NCBI GenBank assembly: GCA_964405775.1
Contig: CAYOPG010000003.1
Location: 1-64,000 of the forward strand
Length of the DNA stretch: 64,000 nucleotides
DNA from: JAAZFF01 sp964405775
GTDB lineage: Bacteria; Verrucomicrobiota; Kiritimatiellia; RFP12; UBA3636
Direction of reading: 5' to 3'
The position numbers and the translations under genes are program-made. Under the pieces are notes generated by a model. It was not told where the DNA came from, did no database searches, and saw nothing but the letters and a program-made list of their open reading frames with translations. Below, in pieces: positions 32,762 through 41,417 of the stretch. Position 1 is the stretch's first letter. Each line of letters opens with the position of its first letter.

Positions 32762-34924
32762 TTATACCTTTTTAGTTTCCGAGATCCATTCGAAGACCCT
32801 GTGCGCCGGGTCAGGGATCGAGATTTCAAAGGAGCCGTCATCTTTCCGTTTAACTGTTTTGCCCGAAGTCCATTCCTTTACTTCTCCGTTGCCGGCATCG
32901 GCAGGCCGAACGGTGACCTTCTTTTCGCTTCCGGCGTTAAACACGAAGAACAGGCGTTTCTTTCCGCTCAAACCAGTACGTACGGCGAGGCCGTCCAGAC
33001 TCGTTTCCGAATCTACTTTCCACTCGGGAATCGCTCCGGCGTTTTCCGCAAGAGTCCAGAGCAGTTTCTCAAAACCGGAGTAGGCTTCAGCGTTGTAGCT
33101 GTTTGCGGGGAAAGACCCGGACATCACGAACCTGCCCTTTCCGACTTTAAGGTCAATGAGCATTGCGTCGCCCTCCGCATCCCTTGCTATTACACGGGCT
33201 CCATCCGGCGCCGCGATCCCGATGCTCCACAATCCGCTGCCTCCGAGGCTGATTGCAGGGCTTCCAGACCAAGATCCCGCTGGTATATCGCAAGACGCTT
33301 CAATATGCACTCCGCGGCGGCGTGTCTGCCCTATGCCGAGCTTGCCAAGTAGCGCACGTCTTTCCGGTCGGTCAACCATGAACCCGTTTTCCAAAAACAG
33401 GCCTGTCCCGGCTTCGCTGAAAACCCACCCACCTCGTTTCATGAAGTCCAATAGCGCATCCGCAGCGTCTTCCTTCAGACAAAGCGCCGCGGGGAGAAGT
33501 ATCAGCTTAATATCATCAGGTATCGAGAGGCGTCTGCCGTCAAGCACATCGAACGGCAGGCGCTGGCGCTCAAGCGCGGAAAGACATCCGTTAAGACTGT
33601 GCGTCACGGCGTATGTGTTGTGCTCGCGCGTGGCGAGTGCGATCATTGCGCTGTCGGAATCGAACACGACTCCAATGTTCGCCGCGTCAGGCACATATTT
33701 ATCTATCGCTTGCGAGTGTGCTTCGAGCAACTTGCGCGTTGCCCGTATGCCTTTCTTGCGCTCCTCTGCGAGGCCGTCCTGACCATCGATCCCGTAGCCC
33801 CCGGACTCCACGCCCCAGCTCTCATCGCGCCAGGACCAGTACAACACCGTCTTCGCTCCGCGACCGATCGCCTGCCATGTCCAATACTGCTGCTGTGCGG
33901 CGTTGACGGCGTGTCCGTATCTGAACCCCTGATTGAAGGCACCGCCTTGCATTTCGCTTTCCCACATTGGTTTTGGACGGGCAACCGAACGCGTCACCTC
34001 TAGCCATATCCCAAGTAGAGCGTTGTCGAATCCAGCCCATGCGGGAAACGCACTCGTGCCGAAAGCATCCATTTCCGGGGCAGTGTCGAAATCGTTTCCG
34101 CGAGAGAACGGGATTTCCTCGCCATAGCTGCGGTTGGCTGTGACAGGGCCGCCGGTGTGGGCTGCAACGACGTGGTTCTGATCGCCTTCGCGCAACGCAT
34201 CGCGACGCCAAATACCCATTTCATGCGAACGATGCGCCATGAATCGGAACCAGTCCAACACGGAGGGGATCAGACAGCTACGGCTTCTGGCGGGCATCAC
34301 GTCCTCCCAATTTGTGAGTCGTTGCCCCCAAGCCTCGCTGAGAGCTTCGAGTGAACCGTAACGGGCGCGCAGCCAGATATGGAAAGCGTTGATGGTTGCT
34401 GGGCAATAGCATACCCAGCGGTCGCTGCAACATGCCCAGCGTGTCTCGTTCCAGCAATCCCAGGCGGCAAGCGCCGGCGCCACAGAATAGCGCCTTGCGA
34501 GTTCGCGCATAAATCTTTTTGACAGAGCGAGGATTTCCGGATGGTCAGTGCACTGCCCGGGAGTGAGTCCCGGCAGACATTCCTCGCGTGGAGTGCCGCG
34601 CACAGGTTGGCCGAACTCATCGAGCATGCGCGTGTGAGGGTATGCCCTGGGTAGCCAGAAGGGCTGCAAGTCAGTGATTGTGCTTATGACAACCTTCATG
34701 CCGTTTTTGTCCGCCAGATCTACGATCCTGTCGTAATCATCGTATTCGAACTTCCCTTCGGCTGGTTCAATCCACCCCTATACCGCCCAGAGCTGCACGG
34801 TGTTGAGTCCGGCAGCCTTCATTCGTTTAACATCATCCGCCCAATTCTCGGCTCGTGGTGTCGGGGGTCTGTAATACTGCGCTCCAAACAGGAAGGGGAG
34901 CTCTTTGCCATTCTTTGATTTCAT
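32762..34924 (-). pseudogene. GH42 beta-galactosidase-like gene interrupted by an in-frame TAG
   Basis: GH42 enzymes hydrolyse beta-galactosides. The reading frame runs from ATG 34924 to 32762 (720 codons plus stop) with one in-frame TAG at 34778-34780. Before it reads FLFGAQYYRPPTPRAENW and AAGLNTVQLWAV; after it GWIEPAEGKFEYDDYDRIVD and KNGMKVVISTI, exactly the GH42 N-terminal barrel, so the missing residue is most likely Trp (TGG to TAG). Downstream WDCWNE supplies the acid/base Glu and MWESEMQ the nucleophile, with a C-terminal trimerisation and beta domain. Restart at ATG 34699 would lose the first barrel strands. TAG is a normal stop elsewhere (29414, 54269, 55410), so recoding is unlikely; recent mutation or a base-call error remain. 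Confidence 0.85.
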
Positions 34925-35006
34925 TATTGAAAACCCCGTGTTGTTGTACTCGGTACATTATATCCCTGCGCGGGTCAATAAGCAACAGGGCGAGGTTCCT
35001 TTCTAT

Positions 35007-35777
35007 CTAATAGCTTTTTTGTCCCTCGGGAACAGTATAAACTATATGCGCAGATGTGTCGGGTTCTCCATTGAGACGCATAGCTGCACGTTCGACAGCA
35101 GCTGCGTCCTCGGGCAAAAGCGAGTTTGGTTCGAGCATAGCTGCCTCAGCATGGCCATTTCTGTCGAACACCACGACTACTCCGACCGATTTACCGAGCG
35201 CGGATTTCAAATACCCCGGTTCGAAAGCCGGCGATTCCCGAACTTTTCCGGTGACCCGCAAAATGCCACGTGCAACCCGCTCCACCGGATTGGTGGTTGC
35301 CGGAATATCCACAACTGCACCCCGCTCCAAACGGGCATAAGGCGCTGGAGGCATTTCGATGCGTCCAATGATCGAATATCCTGGCCAGACCGGCGAGGAA
35401 TCAGGAACGTAAAACATGGCCTCATTCCATTCATCCTCCGGTGTTGGGGGCAGCAATGGTTCGGCACCGTCTGCCGCAAAGCCATGCTCGGCGGCTTCGC
35501 GTATTTCAGAGAGCGCGTCGTTGCCGCCGAAAGCAAATATTTCTGGTGCAAAAACGAGAGCCTCGTAGTCTACCCCTGGTGAACTCACGGCGATCATCCC
35601 GTCTAGTTCAAGAGTGGATGAAACGTACTCCGCCTCCTCAAATGAAGGGAACAAGAACCAGCCAGACAAGCATAGCACCACTGCTACAACGTCGAGGTGC
35701 AGCGGATGCAGCCGCTTGTATCTGTAGCGGTACGGCCCCGGTCTGCGCCGAGCTTTGGTTCGAGCGGCATTCATCAT
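35007..35777 (-). CDS. TonB-like energy-transducing protein
   Basis: TonB proteins couple inner-membrane proton force to outer-membrane transporters. The 256-residue protein has a very basic cytoplasmic N terminus (RTKARRRPGPYRYRYKRLH), one transmembrane helix near residues 28-45, a long periplasmic stretch and a C-terminal domain (ERGAVVDIPATTNPVERVARGI, GVVVVFDRNGHAEAAMLEPNSLLPEDAAAVERAAMRL) resembling the TonB C-terminal fold. The usual Pro/Glu-Pro/Lys rod is short. The final residues (IVYTVPEGQKSY) are typical. It overlaps the exbD-like gene by four bases and completes the set with exbB and the TPR lipoprotein. Family is inferred from context and pattern. Confidence 0.7.
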   Translation of the reverse strand: MMNAARTKARRRPGPYRYRYKRLHPLHLDVVAVVLCLSGWFLFPSFEEAEYVSSTLELDGMIAVSSPGVDYEALVFAPEIFAFGGNDALSEIREAAEHGFAADGAEPLLPPTPEDEWNEAMFYVPDSSPVWPGYSIIGRIEMPPAPYARLERGAVVDIPATTNPVERVARGILRVTGKVRESPAFEPGYLKSALGKSVGVVVVFDRNGHAEAAMLEPNSLLPEDAAAVERAAMRLNGEPDTSAHIVYTVPEGQKSY

Positions 35778-36370
35778 TCAAGAGGCGGTTTAACCACAAA
35801 GCAGACACGTTCTACGCCCGCGTCTCGCAGCATTGCCGTGAGCCGCATTGTGTCCCTATGCGCAACGGTTTTGTCGATATACAGCAACGCATCGGTTTCC
35901 TCAAGCCGCCGTACTTCGGCGGCTATGCTGTTACGGAACGAGGCTATATTGTGCGGTTGTGAGAGATTGAAGCGACTGTCGCGGAAAAACAAAATCAGGT
36001 CCATAGGAGTTTCGACGGCGCCGTCGTCGGCCGCCATCTCTCCGTATTTCGTGGCAACTGCTTCCTCCGACCGGGGAATCGGACGCACAACGATAGCTAG
36101 TGAAGAACGCATGCCGCCATTCGCGCGTTCTTCCGGCAGTCCCACATCTACCGTCATTCCAGGCACCACGGCGTTGCTCTGCGAAAACATCACAAACGCC
36201 GCAGCCAGCAACAACACGTTGACCCACGGCACCACCGCAAAAAACACAGACTGTATCCTGCACGGGGGGCGGTATCTAATCCTAAGACCTTCTTTAGAAT
36301 AATCGCCAAACCAAGTTTCCACAGAAACCCCATGGACCGCTGTTTCACAGCGTTTCTCACCCCTGTTCAT
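35774..36370 (-). CDS. ExbD/TolR-like biopolymer transport protein
   Basis: ExbD-like subunits form the proton-driven motor with ExbB. The 198-residue protein has a cytoplasmic N terminus, a single transmembrane helix (SVFFAVVPWVNVLLLAAAFVMF) and a periplasmic domain with the C-terminal ExbD fold (ALLYIDKTVAHRDTMRLTAMLRDAGVERVCFVVKP). The conserved Asp of the ExbD helix is not obvious here (PWVNVLLL in place of P-x-D), so proton coupling may differ. The frame is open to 36427, but GGAGGA sits four bases before ATG 36370, which overlaps the end of the exbB-like gene by 14 bp. The stop overlaps the TonB-like start. Confidence 0.8.
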   Translation of the reverse strand: MNRGEKRCETAVHGVSVETWFGDYSKEGLRIRYRPPCRIQSVFFAVVPWVNVLLLAAAFVMFSQSNAVVPGMTVDVGLPEERANGGMRSSLAIVVRPIPRSEEAVATKYGEMAADDGAVETPMDLILFFRDSRFNLSQPHNIASFRNSIAAEVRRLEETDALLYIDKTVAHRDTMRLTAMLRDAGVERVCFVVKPPLE

Positions 36371-36992
36371 CAGATTCCTCCGCATTGTCCTGCGATGTGA
36401 AGAAAAACAAAGCTTCGGATGATGCATGGCGCATGTCTAGCACAAGTCTATCGATCTTCACAATAAGCACGTTGAAGCCGATGAAGCATGGTATCGCCAC
36501 GAGAAGCCCGGCCGCAGTGTTGACCGCACCCATGATCAAGCCTGAAGTAATGTCGGCTGACTGAACAAGGGGAGCCTGCGTACGCATTGCTATAAGTGCG
36601 CCTAGAATTCCAAGCACAGTGCCTAGAAGACCAAGCAGCGGTGCTATCTGTGCCACTAGGGCGAGAACCGAAAGGCGACGTTCCATTCTCGAAATCTCAG
36701 CACGCCCTGCCTGTTCAAGTTCATCCAAGAGCATCTGCCGGGGAGAATCACGCCGTTTGATGGCAATGGCCAACAAGCGGGCTACGGGACCTGGCGCTTC
36801 CTCGCAGAGAGTAAGCGCCTCCGCAGAGTTGCCACGACGTATGGTGTTGAAGATGCCTTGGAGAAAATCCGTTTCATCTATGCGCGCACGATGCAGATGC
36901 AGGGCGCGTTCAAGGAAAACACCAAGTGCAACCAAACCCATGACGATGATCACCACCAACAGCGGTCCGCCCGCCTCGAAAATATCATTCAT
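36357..36992 (-). CDS. ExbB/TolQ/MotA-family proton channel protein
   Basis: The 211-residue protein has three transmembrane helices in the ExbB pattern: residues about 9-27 (PLLVVIIVMGLVALGVFLE), about 107-128 (LVAQIAPLLGLLGTVLGILGAL) and about 150-175 (GLIMGAVNTAAGLLVAIPCF). The motifs APLLGLLGTVLG and NTAAGLLVAIP are the family hallmarks. It forms the stator-like complex with the ExbD-like protein encoded next, which overlaps it by 14 bp. The TPR lipoprotein gene lies 13 bp upstream, so the operon order is TPR lipoprotein, exbB, exbD, tonB-like. It probably powers an outer-membrane process; whether uptake or cell division is not shown. Confidence 0.93.
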   Translation of the reverse strand: MNDIFEAGGPLLVVIIVMGLVALGVFLERALHLHRARIDETDFLQGIFNTIRRGNSAEALTLCEEAPGPVARLLAIAIKRRDSPRQMLLDELEQAGRAEISRMERRLSVLALVAQIAPLLGLLGTVLGILGALIAMRTQAPLVQSADITSGLIMGAVNTAAGLLVAIPCFIGFNVLIVKIDRLVLDMRHASSEALFFFTSQDNAEESDEQG

Positions 36993-37005
36993 TTGTTATC
37001 TGTTC

Positions 37006-39687
37006 CTATCGTGTAACTGTTGCCGGGGGCAGGATTGGTCTACTGCTCTTAATGCGCTCCAGGCGTTTGGTTGCCTCCTCGGCTCCGGGATGCCCGCTGT
37101 TGGCGACTCGCTGGAGAAGCGCGGAGGCAGCATCCCAGTTCTCAAGGCGGACAGAAATGTCTGCCGCGCCAAAAACGGCGCGCGAGTACCAGAGACGTGA
37201 TGGCGTATTGGCCACATCTGGATCTGCCCGCACCTCCTCCTCAAAGCGCAGAATGACCTTGCTGTAGTAACGCTCGAAAGCGGCGCTTGTGCGGCCAGCA
37301 CTCTCAAGGCTGCGTCCGATTTTGTATTCGCACTGCAGCACAGTGTCAAGCAACAACGTGCCGGAATCCGCCAGCACGGCTTCGTAAGCGGCGATGCTCT
37401 CATTGTAGCGATCGGCATTGTCGGAGCCCAATGTGAACAGGCAGTCGCCACGGCGGCTCATGGCGCGACGCCGGAGGGCGTCGTTCTTCGTCGTCTGAAG
37501 CACCACATCGTAAACCAGAATGGCAGCGTCAAACTGCAGAAGTTCGCAAAGCGCCTCGGCATGTATGAACTGTGCCATCTCCACGCAACCTCCCGCTGGA
37601 TAGTCCGACACTATTTTCATTGCCGCGTCTATGGAGTCCTGATACCGCCTGTCAATGTACATGGAGTACGACATGAAGAGAAGAGCGTCGTCAGCCTTCA
37701 AATCCAGAGGCCACGATTCCACAAACTGCTGGAAAAACTTTTCCGAGGCCACGCAGTCGCCATTATTGAAAGATCGCCGTCCCATCCAGAAAACAGCCTC
37801 TGAATACCATGGTGAATCGGAGTGCTTGTCTATGATCGACTGTGCTGCCTGCACTGCCTCTGCTTCCCGGCCAAGCGCCAAAAGAGCTTCTGCTGACATA
37901 AAGAGAGCTTGTTCAACCGCCTCACCGCCGTTAGTTACGGACGCCGCGGCGCGGAAAGCCTCAAGCGCTCCGGGAAAATCAGCAGCACGGAAATCCACGA
38001 TCCCCATTCCAAGCAACGCCGATGCTTTTAGCTTAGGGTCTTCTGCTTCCGCAGCCTTCGCATAGAGTGCCATAGCCTCCGCGTTTTGCTCGGGAGCCGG
38101 GCTTTCTCCCCCCATTTGCACAGTCAACTGTGCAGCCCGGAAAACCGCATGTTCGTACTCTGTCCTTTCAGGGAACTTTTCGGAAATCTCCATGAAAGCC
38201 TCCGCCGCTGCCGCCTTGTCGATATGAGCCAGATTTTCCGCACGCAACATCAACGCTTTGGCCATAACCGCATCGGGAAGAGAATTTGTCACTACCGCGT
38301 CCACTGTAGCCACGGCTTGACGATATAATTTCCCCGCCATTTGCGCCGTTGCCGCGCTCAATTCATTGTCTATCTTCGCCTCGGTGTTATCCTCCGACAT
38401 CTCCGCCGCCTTCAAAAACGAGGAGGCAGCCTCAGCGTTGCGCCCGAGCCCCATGAGAGCTTTGCCACGCCCCCGAAGCACAGCCGCCTCAAGAGGATTG
38501 CCGGAGAAAGATGAAATGAAAAGAGTGTTCTCGGCAAGCGCTTCCTCGTACATGCCTGCCGCGAGGAGGTTGTCAGCCACGTCCCGCACCGTCTGCGCCA
38601 CGATATCCGAACGCGGAACTGCGGATATAAGCCTCCGGGTGCTTTCACTCGCTCGATTCGCAAGACCATACTTGCTGGAAATGCGCGCGAAAGTCATATC
38701 ACACTCTAGCTTGACCAGCAAAGACTCCGCTGTTTTTACCGCACTCTCAGCAAGCGTAACCGCCTGCGCATCCGCAATCGCCCCCTGAGATCGTAAAAAA
38801 GCCTCCGATGCCATTGCAAGGGCGGCGAAATCCGGTGGGAGATTGGCTCCTTCCGCCCGAAGACCCGCCAAGACCTGCATGGCGTTTGTGCTTGCTCCAT
38901 TATCGTTTAGCGCCCTCGCTCCTAGCAGGCGCGCCACGGCAGCTACTTCGACCTTCTGAGTGTCAACCATCAATGGTTCCAAAACCGCCACGGCTTCCTC
39001 CGCCATGTCCGCATGAAGCAATAGCCGCGCACGATCCAACACCACGGCGGGAGAATCAACTCCTGCACGCTCTAGAAGTGCCGCAGCAGCGTGCGCGTCG
39101 CCGTCTCGCGCCATGCAATACGCCATTAAACGCGCAGAGGCCTGTTTAATACTATCGCTCGCCGCAGTATTGTCGAGCGATACCTTGACGGTCTCGATCG
39201 CCTCATTATAACGACCCGCCACGGCAAGCGCCCTTCCCTTCCAGTAGTCGCGCAATACGTCAAAAGATTCATCGCCTTCGGGCCAAGGCTTGCCATCGAA
39301 TTCCCCGGATTCAACGACCTTTACCCACTCTTCGGGAGGCAGCTCCTGTTCGTATGCGGCCATGATAACCGTGAAAGCCCTGTTGCGGACAACTTGAGCT
39401 GAATTTGTGGAATACATCGCTGACACAGCGTGTTCACGAGCCAGCGGATGCAACCCGTCGCGGAGAGCATTCTCCGCGACGTTTATATCAGACACTGAGT
39501 ATGAAGCGCGGTTCGTGACGGCCTCATACCCTTCACCCTGATCACTCAACCCAGATGCGTGGGTGAATCCGTTTGTAGACTGACCTGATGAAACAGAGCA
39601 AGCCGCGACACAGACCCAAACCGCCATTCCAGAGAAGGCGAGGTTAACAGCCCTGCTGCGAGATACTATAAAACAACCATTCCACAT
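37006..39687 (-). CDS. large tetratricopeptide-repeat lipoprotein
   Basis: The 893-residue protein starts with a lipoprotein signal ending VAAC (Cys near residue 30), so it should be anchored to a membrane on the periplasmic side. The rest is a long array of helical hairpin repeats of TPR type, with many A-x-x-L-G-x-x-A and Y-x-x-A-I turns (for example GRYNEAIETV, NPLEAAVLRGRGKALMGLGR, AAAEAFMEISEKFP, GGCVEMAQFIHAEALCELLQ). Such proteins often organise multi-protein complexes; in this operon the likely partners are the ExbB/ExbD/TonB-like proteins encoded just downstream. No enzyme domain is seen. The C terminus ends SSRPILPPATVTR. Confidence 0.88.
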   Translation of the reverse strand: MWNGCFIVSRSRAVNLAFSGMAVWVCVAACSVSSGQSTNGFTHASGLSDQGEGYEAVTNRASYSVSDINVAENALRDGLHPLAREHAVSAMYSTNSAQVVRNRAFTVIMAAYEQELPPEEWVKVVESGEFDGKPWPEGDESFDVLRDYWKGRALAVAGRYNEAIETVKVSLDNTAASDSIKQASARLMAYCMARDGDAHAAAALLERAGVDSPAVVLDRARLLLHADMAEEAVAVLEPLMVDTQKVEVAAVARLLGARALNDNGASTNAMQVLAGLRAEGANLPPDFAALAMASEAFLRSQGAIADAQAVTLAESAVKTAESLLVKLECDMTFARISSKYGLANRASESTRRLISAVPRSDIVAQTVRDVADNLLAAGMYEEALAENTLFISSFSGNPLEAAVLRGRGKALMGLGRNAEAASSFLKAAEMSEDNTEAKIDNELSAATAQMAGKLYRQAVATVDAVVTNSLPDAVMAKALMLRAENLAHIDKAAAAEAFMEISEKFPERTEYEHAVFRAAQLTVQMGGESPAPEQNAEAMALYAKAAEAEDPKLKASALLGMGIVDFRAADFPGALEAFRAAASVTNGGEAVEQALFMSAEALLALGREAEAVQAAQSIIDKHSDSPWYSEAVFWMGRRSFNNGDCVASEKFFQQFVESWPLDLKADDALLFMSYSMYIDRRYQDSIDAAMKIVSDYPAGGCVEMAQFIHAEALCELLQFDAAILVYDVVLQTTKNDALRRRAMSRRGDCLFTLGSDNADRYNESIAAYEAVLADSGTLLLDTVLQCEYKIGRSLESAGRTSAAFERYYSKVILRFEEEVRADPDVANTPSRLWYSRAVFGAADISVRLENWDAASALLQRVANSGHPGAEEATKRLERIKSSRPILPPATVTR

Positions 39688-39743
39688 TTGTCCGGAATTT
39701 TATCACAACACAAAACCCAGAGCAAGAAAACCATATTATCGTG

Positions 39744-41276
39744 TTACTTTGTCCTAAACGGATACGCAGGCAGCCCGGCTTTGTTGACGAGATTTGGCAC
39801 CGGCCCCGTTGGTCCGGCTACGCCGGCAGTGTAGCCGGGAGCCTGGGACCATGAATAGCGCGCTGCAACTGGGTTTTTGACGGAATCTGCGCGCACTACC
39901 ACTTCAGAGTCCTCGATAGTCGCCTGAGCACTGGTAAACTTGCCATCCGCGCCGGCAATTTCGAACCACGCGGGGGCGTTGCCGTCCGAAGTCGCCAGTC
40001 CATCATCCGCATGTTCAAATTGAATGCGGATCGAATCGCCCTCAACCTTCATGTCCTTGTAAGTTGGACCGCTCCATACCACGTCATCGCGGCCGTAAGC
40101 TTTGGCGAGCGCGAGAAGGGAGAGCCTTCTTCCGACCTCTGGTTTATTTGGCGGGTGGATGTTGAAAGTCGGTTCTCCAATATCGATAGTGCAAACTATG
40201 CCTCCGCCGCCCATCTCCTGCGCGGATTCGAACTGCTGCTCCCAGAACTCCGGCACAATGGTGATGTCCTTTTTATACCCGCCAGCAGTTATCTGCACGC
40301 AATAGAATGGCAGATCTCCCTGCCCCCAAATGTCTCGCCACGTTTCCACGAGCAGATTCTGCTTGTCCTTGTAATTATTATCACCAACATTGGCCTCGCC
40401 CTGATACCAAGCGAAGCCCCGGATAGTGTACGGCGCGACCGGCTTCAATATCCCGTCGTACAGACCACCGACTCCATACGAATTTCTGGCAATGATTTCC
40501 GGTACAACAGGGGGTTCCGGATACGGACCTGAATCTTCAAACCCGACTGCCGTTGACATCTGCCACATGCCACGCTTGTATTCCCAGTCTTTCCGATCCT
40601 TGTCAAGCGCGATCTTGGCCTGCCTGTATTCTTCTGAATTGCGCGCATCGATCATTGCCATACCCCAGTCAGAAACATCCACGACTTCGCGCGGGAGCCA
40701 CCCCTCGATGTTAGTCCCCCCCTGCGCAGCAACGATTATGCCGACCGGCACGTCTAGTTCCTTCTCTAGAAATCTGCCGAAATAATACCCGACGCCGCTT
40801 GTCGCCAAAGCCACTTCTCGCGAACTCTTGACCCATATCTGACTGTTTTGCTTGCAGTAAAAACGAAGTCTGGGGTTGTCTGCCGTTTCGAGATCTTCCT
40901 TGATTCCGGGAAATTGGGCGAAGTGTTTCAACTGATGCGCCATATTTGACTGCCCGGAGCAAAGCCACACCTCGCCGACAAGAACGTCCTTGATCACTAT
41001 TGTGTTCTCGCCCTTTACTGTTATCTCGTGGGGGCCACCCGCATCCATCGCCGGTAGCTCGACCATCCATGCGCCATTTGTGCCAGCTGCTGTTTCAACA
41101 GAAGCGCCTGCAATCGAGACAGACACCTTCTCGCCCGCTGCGGCTGTTCCCCAGATTTTAACGGGAGTGCCCCGCTGCAATACCATCCCATCTGCCATTA
41201 TGTCAGGCAAAGCGACTTCTGCCGCCAAGTGCCCGGTTGCAAGCGCTAGCAAAGCAGCGAGTATAATCTTTTTCAT
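39744..41276 (-). CDS. sialate O-acetylesterase
   Basis: The enzyme removes O-acetyl groups from sialic acids or related glycans in the periplasm or outside the cell. The 510-residue protein has a signal peptide (MKKIILAALLALATGHLAA), an N-terminal beta-sandwich (DIMADGMVLQRGTPVKIWG, the typical opening of the family), then the SGNH-hydrolase domain: VWLCSGQSNM with the Ser nucleophile, AAQGGTNIEGWLP and the conserved WYQGEANVG with the block Asn/Glu. A C-terminal beta domain follows. ATG 41276 starts the signal peptide; the frame is open to 41342. No sialidase is next to it, so mucin or plant glycan use is possible. Confidence 0.92.
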   Translation of the reverse strand: MKKIILAALLALATGHLAAEVALPDIMADGMVLQRGTPVKIWGTAAAGEKVSVSIAGASVETAAGTNGAWMVELPAMDAGGPHEITVKGENTIVIKDVLVGEVWLCSGQSNMAHQLKHFAQFPGIKEDLETADNPRLRFYCKQNSQIWVKSSREVALATSGVGYYFGRFLEKELDVPVGIIVAAQGGTNIEGWLPREVVDVSDWGMAMIDARNSEEYRQAKIALDKDRKDWEYKRGMWQMSTAVGFEDSGPYPEPPVVPEIIARNSYGVGGLYDGILKPVAPYTIRGFAWYQGEANVGDNNYKDKQNLLVETWRDIWGQGDLPFYCVQITAGGYKKDITIVPEFWEQQFESAQEMGGGGIVCTIDIGEPTFNIHPPNKPEVGRRLSLLALAKAYGRDDVVWSGPTYKDMKVEGDSIRIQFEHADDGLATSDGNAPAWFEIAGADGKFTSAQATIEDSEVVVRADSVKNPVAARYSWSQAPGYTAGVAGPTGPVPNLVNKAGLPAYPFRTK

Positions 41277-41417
41277 TTTATATTTGTTATCCGATAGAAA
41301 GGGTGTTTGATCTTTGGTTGTTGATGTCGCAGTGTCCTGCAAAGCACGGCACCGACATCCGCTCTTTCACATAAAATGCCAAGCAGATGGCGCTTTTCAC
41401 TTTTATCAGTGTCTCAG

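Noticed and set aside
32762..34699. Treating the GH42 gene as starting at ATG 34699
   Set aside because: The upstream frame encodes the conserved GH42 N terminus, so the shorter start is an artefact of the TAG.
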